A stretch of 64,000 nucleotides of DNA, taken from assembly GCA_014218235.1 (NCBI GenBank), contig JACBKR010003947.1:62001-126000 (forward strand), in the 5' to 3' direction. This DNA is from Colocasia esculenta (Eukaryota; Streptophyta; Magnoliopsida; Alismatales; Araceae). Of the stretch, positions 11,301 to 22,718 are shown one piece after another; within the stretch, counting starts at the first letter, position 1, and each line of letters opens with the position of its first letter. The position numbers were made by a program, and so were the translations under genes. A model generated the notes under the pieces. The model did not search any database, was not told the origin of the DNA, and saw only the letters and a program-made list of their open reading frames with translations.

Positions 11301-14300
11301 TTGGATTAAAAATAAGGAAAGTTTTTAATTCAAAATAAGGAAAGCTTTTGGGTCCAAAATAAGGAAACATTTTGGATTCAAAATAAGGAAAGCTTTTGGG
11401 ACCAAATTAAGAAAAGTTTTTGGATTCAAAATAAGGAAAAAAATTAATCCAAAACAAGGAAAGTTTTCGGATTCAAAATAAGGAAGGTTTTTGGGTCCAA
11501 AATAAGGAAAGTTTTTTGGATTCAAAATAAGAAAAGTTTTCAAATTCTAAATAAGGAAGGTTTTTGGGTCCAAAATAATGAAAGTTTTTGGCCAGCACTT
11601 ACTACGTGGCCATTTTAAATCCTCACGGTGCGTGACACTAGTAAGGTCCAAAATAAGGAAAGTTTTTTTGCCAACACTTGTGCGAGGCCATTTTTCAATC
11701 CTCGCCGATGTTGTTTTTAACCAGCACTCGTTGCATGACCATTTTAACTCCTCACCGGTGTGTGACATTGGTGAGGTTCAAAATAGGAAAAGTTTTGGTC
11801 AGCCCTAATTGCGTGGGCATTCTAAACCATCACCAATGCATGACACCAATGGGGTTCAAAATAGGGAAAGAACAACACGCCGCCTCACTTTCCCATTGTT
11901 AACTCTCACAAGTGCATCTCACCGATGGTGCTCAAAACAAGAAAACCAAGGGCGGCCTGTGCTTACTAAAGCAGAAGAAAGAGAAGGAATGAAAACCCTA
12001 CCAGTGAATTTCACCAGTAAGACTTCAAAGCAGGAAAGAATGGCCAAACAAAGTAGCCGGGGGGGAACAGGAAGCTAAGTCCTACAGATGCATTTCACCA
12101 AGAGGGTTCCAAATAAGGAAGTGAAAACCAACACTACCTTGCACCCTTGTTTTCCCCTCTCCCTCTATATAAAAAGGGGAGCAGCTCCCACTTGAGGCCA
12201 AGAAAAAGGGAGGAAAACTCAAGAAAAAGGAGATGAAAAGCTTAGGAAGAGGAGGATGAGGTGGCCCAGCAAGGGGGTCTATCTATGCCAAGAAAGGACA
12301 AGAAGAAGGAGAGAAACAAGGGAAAAAACTCATGTCTATCTCTGAAATTGGATAAAACTCGAATTCTCAAGAAAAATGAAAAGAATCCTCACCGGTGCAA
12401 GACACCAGTGAAGTTCTAAAAGAGGAAAGAAAGTGGGGAATAAAAATGGATGAAACTGTAACCGTAAATTTCACCGGGGATACTCAAAATAGAGTAAGAA
12501 CGGTTGCCCCCTTGCTGCCCCCTCCACCTCTATTTAAAGAGGTCCTCTTTCTCCCTGCAAAGAACAAGGATTAGGGGAAGAAATCATCAAGCAAGGGTAG
12601 GAGAGCTCCCTTGCTCCAAGCAAAGGGAGAGAAGAAGAAGAAGAAGAGAGAAAAGATAATCAAGTGAGCACCAAGAAGAAGAAGAGAAGGGGAAGAAAAG
12701 GTAAGCATAAAAGAGATCAGCACAGAGAAAAACTCCCAAAAATGCTGTCCCTGCACAGTGAGGGCAGGGACTGTGAATTTGTAGTAAAACCCCTACAAAT
12801 AATTGATTCATCAAGATTTTTTAAGTCGTGCAAATTTGCTCAAAGTCCTGATGTAATGCATCTGATCCATTAAGTATATCAGGAAAGGAAATTTTTTCTG
12901 AGAAATATGAGCATTCAAAGCCCTTGTTCTTGGAAAGATTGCAATAATACCCCGGCCCATTCAGAAATTGCAATAGTACTCGAATTGATTCAAGCTGAGC
13001 ATATGATCACATGAACTGTCCCCCAAAGGGATAGTTTATGCAGCCTTATTTGATTCAAGAAATATATCAGAAGGGGAGAAGGGGTGAAGGGGTGAATATT
13101 GTTTTAAAGTTTGTGAACACATGATCACATCAATAACCCTATCATCATCATTATCAGAGCCTAATCCCATTATGTGGGATAGGCTACATGAATTCCATCA
13201 ACATCAAGTGCTATATTCGTGTTTAAACCCAAGAAGTCAATGTCCTTCCTAATAACATCACATCATCTCATTTTAGGTCTTCCCCGAGCTCCTTCACTAG
13301 CATCCAGCCATCCACTAAGATAGTAAGATTTGGTCAGATCTTTTAACCGTGCAATGGTGTACACGTCCAAACCACTTGAGTCTATTTTCTCTCATTTTAT
13401 TATCAATTGGAGCTATCCCCAAGTCCTCACGGAAGCGCTCATTCTTAATTTTATCTTTCTTAGTCTTACCATGTTCTAGAAAAATTGCAGTAATATTCTG
13501 AACTCCTTAGAAATGGCAACAACACTCAAATTTCTGATCAATCATTCAATCAGTCCATTATTGAGCATGAAATTACAAGAAGTACTCCCCAAAGAAGTAG
13601 TTTATGTGGTTCAAAATGTGACATATAAAGGAGGACAGCAATAAACAGCAATGTAGCCAATAAAAAGAAAAGTTAAATGAACGGAGCATGTCATTGAAAT
13701 GTCCGGATAAAAAAGTGGGAAAATAAATTAGTGGACAAGGATAACAAAATTAAGTTTCCTTTAGAAACTCCTTTATTTATAAATTATTTTTGCAATTAGC
13801 TGGATTATGGGGTGCTATGTGGTGGTTAATCAAGGATCATCGATTGTGTAATCCAAGGATGTCCGTTCGGTTTTGAACTCAGTTTTGGCTGGGTCCGAAA
13901 CCGAAATGGATTGGTTTTGGTTTCAACCACAATCGATCCAATTATTAAAATAGTATTTCGTTAATAATATAAATTTATTTTAAAAAAATGAACCAGTTTT
14001 GGTTTCGGCCGAAACTGCCATCTATGGTGTAATCAATGTAATTAACATCAATTAATGTTGATGGGGAGAGGCAAAAGGACACGAGCCTAAGCCAATAGGC
14101 CTGGTCCAAATATACAAACAAATCGTAAAAGAATCTATAAAAAAAAGTTATAAAATATATATTTCTCATGAAAACAGGTAACTACTAAATGCTTGAATGT
14201 GTAAATGCCACTACCATGCAGTTCAAGTAAATTTCCCATACAAACAATCACACACAATAAGCCATGCATGAAATTTAAGTCTATAAGAGAGTTAATGAAG

Positions 14301-17300
14301 TAGGATTACCTTTTCATGGGTATGACTGCCACAGCTGATGATTGTGTGTCTGTAGTCCTCCCACTGCTGCTCTGCAAGTTGGCCTAAAATTTTAAATTGG
14401 GTCTCAAGCACTGAATTTGCTTCTGCCAATCGTTTCCATGTTTCCAGGGATTTCTGAGGGTCAAATTTTTGCCACTGCTTAACTGCACCAACCATAGATG
14501 GGGTGGATGATCCACCAGTACCAGGCTCTCCTAGTTGCTGCCAAAAAGACATAATTAGTAACCAGTCAAGAACTCATATCATGGAAATGTAAACATTTGC
14601 CCGAAGAAGGAAACACCAGCTGGATAGGAAAGTCCAAGCAGATCAATTAAATCAAAATGCTGATCCAAGAATTTTCTTAGAGATCACAATATCAAGTATC
14701 AAAGTTGTCCAATACATTACCACCTTGCTGGTCTCAAATTCTCAATTCATCAGAAAGCTGGCAGCATTAACTGTCTTCACGTTCATCCATTATGGCATTA
14801 AAAAAAAAAACTGAATATCACTTATTTAGTTATCAGATACTCACAAGTACCATCAATGGTGGTAATGAAAAATGAGTCTTCTCGTGATCCCATTTCTCCT
14901 TCATTATGTCAATGATGACATTTTGCAATTGCTTTCCCACAAAATCCTGAGATTCCATTAGAAAATAGATACATGAGATAGATTCCGGAATCGGCATTCA
15001 TTCATGAGAATGAAGGTCCAAATAAATGATCTGTACAATGCAGACAGCTTACAAACTTTATGCCGTTAATTCTGTTAAACATTTATTCATGTTTTGGCTT
15101 TTTGGAACCCTTTCCTTCTTTTGGTTTGATATTCAAAAGAAACCAAGTGAGTTTTCAGGTTTGAAAGATGAAGTATGTGCCTGCTTTATTAGGGTACTAC
15201 AGTCAACCAATGATCAGCATCTCAGACAGAATTATCTCAGAAACAAACATTCATACTTATGAGAAAGATGGCCTTCTAAAGCCACAGAATCTGAACCCCT
15301 AATGGCTAATCAGGTAGGTCTTCTATCAAAGTGGTCAGAGCACCAAAAAGTTAGGTTCAGTGGTGTAAGTGGACCCACATCCCACACAAATAAATGTGTA
15401 GACACATGCAGACTTCTATGTGTTGCACAGACCACATTTTTCATCCAGTGCATGAATAATGTTACTTTTCAGGTACAGTATCCTCCACATCATCCTACAC
15501 ATATGACATATCAAAGACTCAAAGTATGTAGGCATTTAAACAATAGAATCATTAACAAAGCTCCACGATTTTTGCTCAGAAACAGGTCAAATGTAACACT
15601 TATATAATATATATACATTTGGTGTTAGAAAAAATCAAGAGCTTAGATGTACGCGTCTTTCAGGGTTTACAAAAGACCAAGGGCAGGCATGAAGAAAACT
15701 ATAAAAGGGAAGCATGGCAAAGACCACCCAGCTGTGAGCCAACCCCATTAACAAAATATAAATTTCAATCTGCCCCTTTAACGTGTTTATTTGATCAACT
15801 GTAACTCTGTAAGTAGGGCCCAGGCACTACTTGCCTATGAAAGGTGCCTTCTCTACTTTGAATGGGCGTGAAGACAATCCATAATACAAGTTATATTACC
15901 TTCATGGTTCGTGGAATTGGCCGATTCTGCATCGGATCAGCCTAGGTCAGTACGATTCCAGGGAGTATCCCCTGGATTGTATAAAATCCGGCCGAATTGG
16001 CCAGAATTGGCCAATCCGGTCCATTCTGCCAAACAAAAATTCTTTTCTTGTATACACTAATTAATACATGCATTAAACTATCATTTCATATATATAAATT
16101 GATACATATGTATATATACACAAAAATTAATATGTTTAATGTACATATTTATGTATATAAGCACACAAACACATATAGACATATTTGTGACATATGATAA
16201 TATGTATTATATATCATATCTGACATACATACATATATATATATGATCACATATTAATATATATATATATATATACATTAACTACATATGTAGATATTAA
16301 TATTATATTTACATTAATATATGATTGTACAATGTACATACATTAAGACACATGTATAAAGCACTCATTAATATGATATATATACTATAAAGATATGCAT
16401 ATTAATTATGTATATCATCATCAATAAATATGTATATGATTACATGTATCATAAATGTATATATAAGTATTGTATACATAATTACATACATACATATATA
16501 TATAGTATATTATGTATAATGTGTGATTGTATATATTAACACATATCTACATATGTACTATGTATAATGTATACATTTATAAGGATATAATATGATAACA
16601 TATATTGTATATATATATATAGGAATGTGTAAATTTATATGCATGATTACATATATGTAAATATTTAATACATATTTTCCTGACTTTTCTGATTATTCAT
16701 TGTTTTCCAGATTTTTTTCAAAAGAAACATTTTTTAAAATCTGGCAAATCCAGGATCAGCCAGACTTCCTGCAGATCAGCCAATCCGATCCGGATCGGGA
16801 TTGGCGCCCTGGGCTGATCTGATTCATTTTTCCATTATCATCATCATCAGAGCCTTACCCCATTATCTGAGGTCGGCTACATGAATCCTTTTCTACCAGA
16901 TATTTCTATCAAGTGCTATATTCGTGTTTAAACTCAAGAAGTCCAAGTCCTTCCTAATACCATTGCACCATCACATTTTAGGTCTTCCCCTAGCTCTTTT
17001 ACTGACATTTACTAAGATTTGGTCACATCTTTTAACTGGCGCCAAGTGATTCATTTTTCCATGATTAGCTTATATCAGGTTTTGCAATTTTCCACTCCAA
17101 AAATTGTAAAGGTCTCCATATTTTTGTTTATTATGTAAGACTCAAAGCATATCCATCAACAATATTCAGTGTATAAAAAGAACCATGAGCTAGATATTTT
17201 ATCATTTAAAATGCACTAAATACATAGGTTCCAAGATAGCTGCAAAAGAGAAACCTATTGACACATCCTTGATTAGGTAGATAAAACCACAAATGACATA

Positions 17301-20300
17301 TGATAAGTAGCTGCAGAATGAAAGGAAAGGAAACCTGAGCAGGAGAAAGAACTGTGGGAGAAAAACGAACATAACGTTGACTGCCATAGACAGCAGCACT
17401 GACATCAAATCCACTACCAATTTTCCCTTGAGCTACGCAATGGGCACATTGAGCTATAACATGCACCAAATCAAGATCAGAGTCATTATCCACAAGTGAC
17501 TTCCTAGCTGATGACTGGAGATTAACAACTCCAAGATAATGTAATAAAGCAGCAACCACGGAGGTAGTCATTGCAGCAGATGAGCCTAGCCCAGTTTTTG
17601 CAACCTCTGGTTTGCAAGTCTGCCCTGAAAGTATTCCATTAGACTCGTCCTCATTAAAGGTGATGGAAGAAAAGGAAGGAAGCATTGCCAATGTTTCTGG
17701 TATCAAGGGCAATCCACGTGCTTCAATCTGCAAAATTGGACGCATCAAACGTTTGTCTGTAGCTTCAAGGACTGTGCCATAATAATGAATCCAAAGAAAA
17801 TGCAAGGAATGGAACAGTATGAAATTGACTACTACCCCACCTCCCCCAAATTAAGAAAAATGGAGGTGTTGGAAGAAAACCCAGCATGAGAATGCCCCAC
17901 TTAAATTAGAAACTTAGAATAGGTATCCAGAAAATATAGAAATCTAGCTGTGAATCAGTAAGAAAAATAATTGAAATATTTATTATAATCCATCTGACAA
18001 CATCTACAGATGAAGAAGGTAGAAGATTTCCTAGATAAGGGAAGGAATGGAGAAAACAGGATCAGAGGTTACTCGGATGCACCAATCAGCTTTGTGGAGA
18101 AGACAGGAGATCAGCGAGTCTCATTCAGTTGGTTCTTTCAAGTTTCAACATGTAAGGAGGCTTGAATGAGACGCCATAAATGCACACTCGGATATGGTAT
18201 CAAGCATGGGCAGAGTGGTATGAAAGGAGAACAAATATTTCGTATAGGCCCCTTGTAAAATTGTTAGAAGATAATATCCATGCTTCTAGGAGAATAGTTT
18301 TACATGCACTGCATTGGACTGTGCGAAAGGAGTACCCCTTTTTAGGTAGCATCACATACATATATCATGGTTTTTTCATTCTTTTTTGCTCACAGCATGG
18401 CATGTGGTACTTGTTGCAATAAGGTTGTTCAAGCACTTGCTTTCATGTAGTGAATTGGGCATCCGACTTTACACATTACATATCTAAAAAAAGGAAAGAG
18501 AAAGACAAGGTAGAAGACTTTGGGAAACATAGATCAGAGTACAATGAAAAAATTTGCAAAAAAAAAAGTAGTGAAAGCAGATTATGATGAGGACAATATA
18601 TCAGCAAGCATCATAGCCACTGCACCATTCCCAGTAGCACCTGCCAAGGCCATGACTAACATTTGAATGCCGCTGAAGACTGCTCGCAGAAAAATATGTA
18701 TTTTCTCATGAGGCTCCTTGTTGACACGGTAATAGCACTATAATTCATAAATTTTTATATGTTATACCCCTTTATTTGTGATAGACAATGAGCTAATATC
18801 CTCTGTGATATTAAAACGACACAAATCAGCGAGAAGCGTGACCAAGATAGAATTTTAAGAAGGGAAATGAAAAATAGCCAAGGAAGCAGGAAATATTTAC
18901 CTGAGCTCGATATGAATAAAAGTCATTGCAACCCAATATTGTAATGTCAAGACCTGATCATATAATTTAAATCACGAAATAACCCTTAAATGCCTTAAAG
19001 TGGGCAGAGAGGTGTGTGGATAAACATGTGGAGACACAAGGTAAGGCATGAAATAAGGATCAGAAATTTTTCTTGATCATTACCTTGCAGAAGTAGCTTG
19101 TTCAGAGCATCCTTCTTGTCTTGGTCAATATGCAGGGCTTTTGCAGCAGCAACTGCATATTGAACTGCCTGCTCCACAAATGGGTTTGTTGTGTCCCTGA
19201 AGTGTAACATTGTTATTCTAATTTGAACTAAAAATTTTGAAGTGTGACTGTTTCCATAGATTTACTAGAAAATCCAAGCACTTGCACTCACACCCAGGCT
19301 TTTTCCTAGGCTCATCTACATGTGATTTCATCAGTTGATTAGGAAAAGGCCTCGTTCTTAGTGTCTCTGAAGTGTAACATTGTTACTTTAAGTTGAACTA
19401 AAAAAAAATGAAGTGCAACTGTTTCCATAGACTTATTAGAAAAGCCAAGCACCGGCACTCACACCCACGCTTTCCCCAAGGATTATCTACATGTGATTTC
19501 ATCAGTTGATTAAGAAAAGTGGCAATGCTATAAAGACTTTCCATAACAGAAAGAAAAGTGACTTGCTATGTCCCCCCCACAGTTTTAGGTGGTTACTGAA
19601 AGTTTTGGCCTGAGATTATATTTGGAAAAGCTTGATAAACATTTCCAGGCCAATTTACTAGCCAATCCATACGAAATGATCAATCATGCTAGCATTATTC
19701 ATGTGCCTAAGAGCATAACACAAGGAAATTTATATCTTAAACAGCACCACCATATAGACAAAGCACTGATGGTTTCTCCCTTGACTATGTCATGCATCAC
19801 TTAATGACTGGAAGTTCTACTGCTACTCCTGGGATTTAGTGGTAAAATGAACATAGCAATCAACAGACAGAAAGACCATTCTCCTTACCTCCATGATGAT
19901 GGGAAAGGTAAAAAGACCCTGTAATAGTAGGTTCCCTTTAAAGGTGAAGAAAGAGTAGAGGAATTGTTATGTCCATTGTCCATTAACTCCAATATTACCC
20001 TCATTCCTCACAAGTTCTGATAGTGGAGTTAGGAACCATCTAACCTTTAGAAGTTAGTAAGAGACCTTCGATAAAAGAATCTTGAGAGAACTTCCTAGCT
20101 AATGAAAATATGAACAGGAGAAACACCTACAGACTTGCTTGAGACTTGTTGCCATTTAGGATGGCAATCTCTTCATTACAAAGGCTGTGCTCATGCAACC
20201 ATAGCTGATAAACAAAATTGAGCACAACATCACATTTCAAGCAGGATTTCTCAGCATATTTGTACAAATAATAATTAGGGAAAAAATCTGTATACCCCTG

Positions 20301-22718
20301 TAAAATACATGAATTACCAGTATACCACTACCTTTATGGAGTCTACCTGTATATCCCCAAAAACTCAAACAACTCTCAATTTTACACCTACCGTCGACGG
20401 TCTGTCACTGTTGTTAATTGGGTGCTAACTAGAGGGCAGAATAGACTAACCTACCCCTAAACTATAGTTGGGGTAACATGTGTTGGGTTTCACCTGACAA
20501 AAATTACAGGTATTATATATATTTCAATTCCACAAGAGAGTGTTTGATCTTGGGGACGTTCGAACCCAAAATTTCCCCTTAACAGAAGAAGGCTTATCTG
20601 ATGAGTTACAAACTCAATGTTCTCAAAAATTCAATCCCATCCCACTGCATCACGGCCACAAAATCCCTCTCTCTGTCTTGATCTCTATCTGTCTCCTCAC
20701 CTCCCACCAGGGCCACCATCTTCATCTCTCCAGAAGCACGCACGTGGTAGCAGTGGGTGGGGGCAGAGAGAAGGGGGGGGATGACACCGAGTGCAGAGGA
20801 GCAGAGGGGTTTGGGCGCCAGCGTCGAGAGCAGATAAGGTAGGGGCAGCCGGCGGAGGTTTGTTGGTGGTCATGTGAGGACGGTGCCGGTGGGGGCAGCA
20901 CAGGTTGCCCCGTCTGTGCTGTAGTACAGGAGAGCGGAGGGAGAGGTGGATGTAGATGCAAGATGACTCCAGCAGTTCCTGTAGCCTTTGTTTCACAAAG
21001 AACAAATAGAAGAAGGTACGGTGGGGTGAAGAGACAAACAGATGAACAGTAAGAGGAAGAAGAGAAGAGAAGCCAGGAAGGAGGAGGGAGGGAATTTGGC
21101 ATCTTGCCAGGAAGAATAATCAAAGGAGGTTGGGCATCTTGCCAGACAGGTGAAGAACACAGCAACTCTTCAAATGTCCTTTGCCGTCTGCCCCACTAGA
21201 CCCCACTCATTTTCTGGTCTCAGACCACCACTACCCCTCACTCCAAATCCCCCTTCAAAGCAGGAGACTCCATTGTTAAATCTTAATTTTATCCCGCAAA
21301 CACCTGTGGAACAGTGCATGATGCGGACAAGCAGTCTTCCTTCCCGTGTTTCCCTTCCTATCTCCGAAACAGTCCAAACAGCTTGGTTGTTACGTCTGTC
21401 AACACGGCGATTAATCTCAGGGTATGATAACACTGGTTAAGGATTTTTAGGGATATACGCATAGATTCCATAAAGATAGGGGTATACTGGTAATTCGTGT
21501 ATGTGATAAGGGTATACAGGTATTTTTCCCTATTAATTATATCCACAAGCATATTTCTAAAAATACCCACTGTTCGTCATGCATTACTTTATTTTGTAAT
21601 GCTCAATGTACATCCCTTGTGCATAACACGCAGGAATCAGGAACAAATAATTGAACAATATCATACTTCGTGCAAGACTTGCCTTGAAGAAGTGCACTGA
21701 AGAGTAGCATTATTCAGAGACAACTTGTAGGTGGCTTCCCTGGAGAGCTGAGGAGATGTTAGTTTCACATCCGTCCATGCCTGCACCAGGTCAAAATAAG
21801 AACATCAAGAAAATGAGTGTGATACTTCACAAAGAAGCCGTTTATCCAAAAGTGATTACACGTTAGTTTCCTACTGTTGGAACATGATAATAGTTAAAAA
21901 CAGAAGACTAGTCTCCATCTCAGTTTCAACCAAAAAGGAAAAGGTGAACTATCAGAAGTTACTAGTCACCCGTTAAGAGCAAATAATCCATGTTGTCACA
22001 CAAAAAGACCAAAGTCTGTTTTCAATCAACAATAGTGGAATTTTTCCAGGAAAAAGACACCTTCAGAATAGTGGAACCTGTGATTCCATTCATTGACCTC
22101 AGAATGCATCTTATCGACTTTAAACATCATAAATCAGGCAGCAGGTTCTGCGTTAGTGATCAACTCTAATAAGGCGTAAGCTTTTTGGGTTATCAATAAG
22201 AAACTTTCTCAGTTTCATGGTAACACAAGCATATCATCGATCTGCTACACTTAGTAATACATCAATAACAACGAGAGACCATAAGGTTGAAGTTAAATAA
22301 ACAAATATCTGATCCATGGGGAAAGAAGAAATGCAAAGGGAGAAAAGAAACACCCAATCAAGAGGATATAGAACACACCCATGCCCAGCTCTCCAGCTTG
22401 ACCTCCTCGTAAAGTGGTCTAACAATTGCATAGAAGCGAGCGGTCGTACTAAGAACAAGTCCTGCATTTGGCCTTTCCAATATCAAGTAGCCGCCGGTAA
22501 TGAGGACCTTCCCAGGGGCCGAAGCAACTCTACAAGAGAAAATTGCAATTGCACAAGGACAAAACCCATTAAAGAAAACAACAAATGAACGTCGGATTAC
22601 CGGGACATAGGAAAAAAAGAGGGGGTGACAAAAGCGGCAAAAGAATTCATCTTGAAACGAAAAGCAAACTCACACAGCCATAGATCCGGGTAAGCAAAAG
22701 ATAAACTCACACAGCCAT
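8325..22718 (-). CDS. PMK: Phosphomevalonate kinase (EC 2.7.4.2), 10 exons, 511 aa
   Basis: GHMP-family kinase that converts 5-phosphomevalonate to the diphosphate in the mevalonate pathway. Exons in coding order: 22711-22718 (or 22674-22681), 22379-22529, 21683-21780, 19084-19196, 18901-18953, 17335-17727, 14845-14946, 14310-14537, 9474-9596, 8325-8591. They total 1536 nt with every junction phase consistent. The N-terminus reads MAVVASAPGKVLITGGYLIL. The GHMP ATP-binding motif KTGLGSSAA is at residues 185-193. GEPGTGGSSTPSMVGAVK is in exon 8 and GVPGAGGFDAVFAITLGD in exon 10. The length matches the plant enzyme (about 505 aa). Exon 3 ends with a GC donor. No disruption is seen, so the gene is probably functional. 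It is convergent with the PPR gene and divergent from the AAE19-like gene. Introns hold a MULE, tandem arrays and LINE-like tails. Confidence 0.94.
8592..9473 (-). other. PMK intron 9
   Basis: Intron of 882 bp between coding exons 9 and 10 (donor GTATGT, acceptor CTTACAG). AT-rich; I see no repeat or nested gene. Confidence 0.7.
10795..12130. repeat. Tandem array of ~77-bp units with internal 26-bp expansion
   Basis: Units follow the pattern TTCAAAATAAGGAAAGTTTT, then a GC-containing stretch, then CATTTTTAAATCCTCACCGG and a palindromic CACCGGTG/ACCAGTGAGG segment. About five units precede and five follow a block (about 11230-11600) where only the AAAATAAGGAAAGTTTTTGG portion is repeated every ~26 bp. 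The 26-bp repeat is therefore a secondary amplification of part of the 77-bp unit. The array is followed by a TATA-like CTCTATATAAAAAGG near 12163. Confidence 0.7.
13135..13480. mobile_element. LINE/SINE 3' tail remnant, copy 1
   Basis: Contains ATTATGTGGGATAGGCTACA next to an (ATC)n tract, then CTATATTCGTGTTTAAACCC and TTTTAGGTCTTCCCC. A homologous copy lies at about 16835-17045. The GTCGGCTACATG-type motif with a trinucleotide repeat is, from memory, typical of plant RTE-clade LINE 3' ends or SINEs derived from them. No coding capacity remains. Confidence 0.5.
14538..14844 (-). other. PMK intron 7
   Basis: Short intron of 307 bp between exons 7 and 8 (donor GTGAGT, acceptor TTTGGCAG). I see no notable content. 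Confidence 0.7.
15910..16810 (-). repeat. Dispersed GGCCGATTC-ended repeat with (TA)n-rich core
   Basis: Left end carries AATTGGCCGATTCTGCATCG; right end carries CAGCCAATCCGATCCGG. Between about 16040 and 16680 the sequence is a degenerate TACATA/TATATG microsatellite. Near the right edge a run on the minus strand (CAGATTTTAAAAAATG and related) matches the region at about 59370-60020, which is a shorter + strand copy of the same family. The family type is undetermined; the inverted GATCGG-rich ends suggest a DNA transposon. Confidence 0.5.
16835..17045. mobile_element. LINE/SINE 3' tail remnant, copy 2
   Basis: Shares (ATC)n, GAGGTCGGCTACATGAATCC, CTATATTCGTGTTTAAACTC and TTTTAGGTCTTCCCCTAGCT with the copy at 13135-13480, in the same orientation, but is shorter. 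A truncated non-LTR retroposon remnant is the simplest reading. Confidence 0.5.
17728..18900 (-). other. PMK intron 5
   Basis: Intron of 1.17 kb (donor GTAAAT, acceptor TTTTGCAG). AT-rich, with no repeat or ORF that I can support. Confidence 0.65.
19191..19520. repeat. 170-bp tandem duplication spanning a PMK exon/intron boundary
   Basis: Two diverged copies start at 19191 (GTGTCCCTGAAGTGTAACAT) and 19361 (GTGTCTCTGAAGTGTAACAT) and share CATCTACATGTGATTTCATC near their ends. Copy 1 contains the acceptor and first bases of PMK exon 4, so copy 2 carries a duplicate acceptor-like CACTTCAG 170 bp further upstream in the gene. Confidence 0.75.
20278..21530. mobile_element. Mutator-like non-autonomous element (MULE) in PMK intron 3
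   Basis: About 90-bp terminal inverted repeats: the left end begins GGGAAAAAATCTGTATACCC, and the right end, reverse complemented, begins GGGAAAAATACCTGTATACC. Both continue with ATGAATTACCAGTATACC-like sequence. The flanking 9-bp duplication TAATAATTA/TATTAATTA (one mismatch) fits Mutator-type transposition. The 1253-bp element encodes no transposase. Its GC-rich centre (about 20640-21260) differs from the intron and might be captured host sequence, but I do not recognise a source gene. Confidence 0.8.
21781..22378 (-). other. PMK intron 2
   Basis: Intron of 598 bp between exons 2 and 3 (donor GTGTGT, acceptor GGTGCAG). I see no distinctive content. Confidence 0.65.
22674..22718 (-). other. 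PMK: Tandemly duplicated 8-bp PMK first coding exon
   Basis: The segment reading ATCTATGGCTGTGTGAGTTT on the minus strand occurs twice, 37 bp apart (22666-22685 and 22703-22722). Each copy contains the start codon, eight coding bases (ATGGCTGT) and a GTGAGT donor. Either can splice to exon 2, which starts with one completing base, to give MAV-VASAPG. The upstream copy (22711-22718) would be met first by scanning ribosomes if splicing used the downstream donor. In that case the frame between the two must be considered. Confidence 0.65.

Larger units (their letters stand above)
9597..14309 (-). other. PMK intron 8, rich in tandem repeats
   Basis: Intron of 4.7 kb. It contains poly-C and poly-G runs (10580-10595, 10710-10728), the 77-bp/26-bp tandem array (10795-12130), two TATA-like sequences in the + orientation near 12163 and 12529, a LINE-like tail (about 13135-13480), and a fragment of a TTCGGCCGAAAC-type repeat (about 13860-14015). 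No second gene is supported. Confidence 0.65.
14947..17334 (-). other. PMK intron 6 with AT-rich dispersed repeat
   Basis: Intron of 2.4 kb. It contains a dispersed repeat at about 15910-16810. Its ends are rich in GGCCGATT/AATTGGCC motifs, and its core is a TATA/TACATA microsatellite expansion. A second LINE-like tail lies at about 16835-17045. The left part (14947-15900) has no supported feature. Confidence 0.6.
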
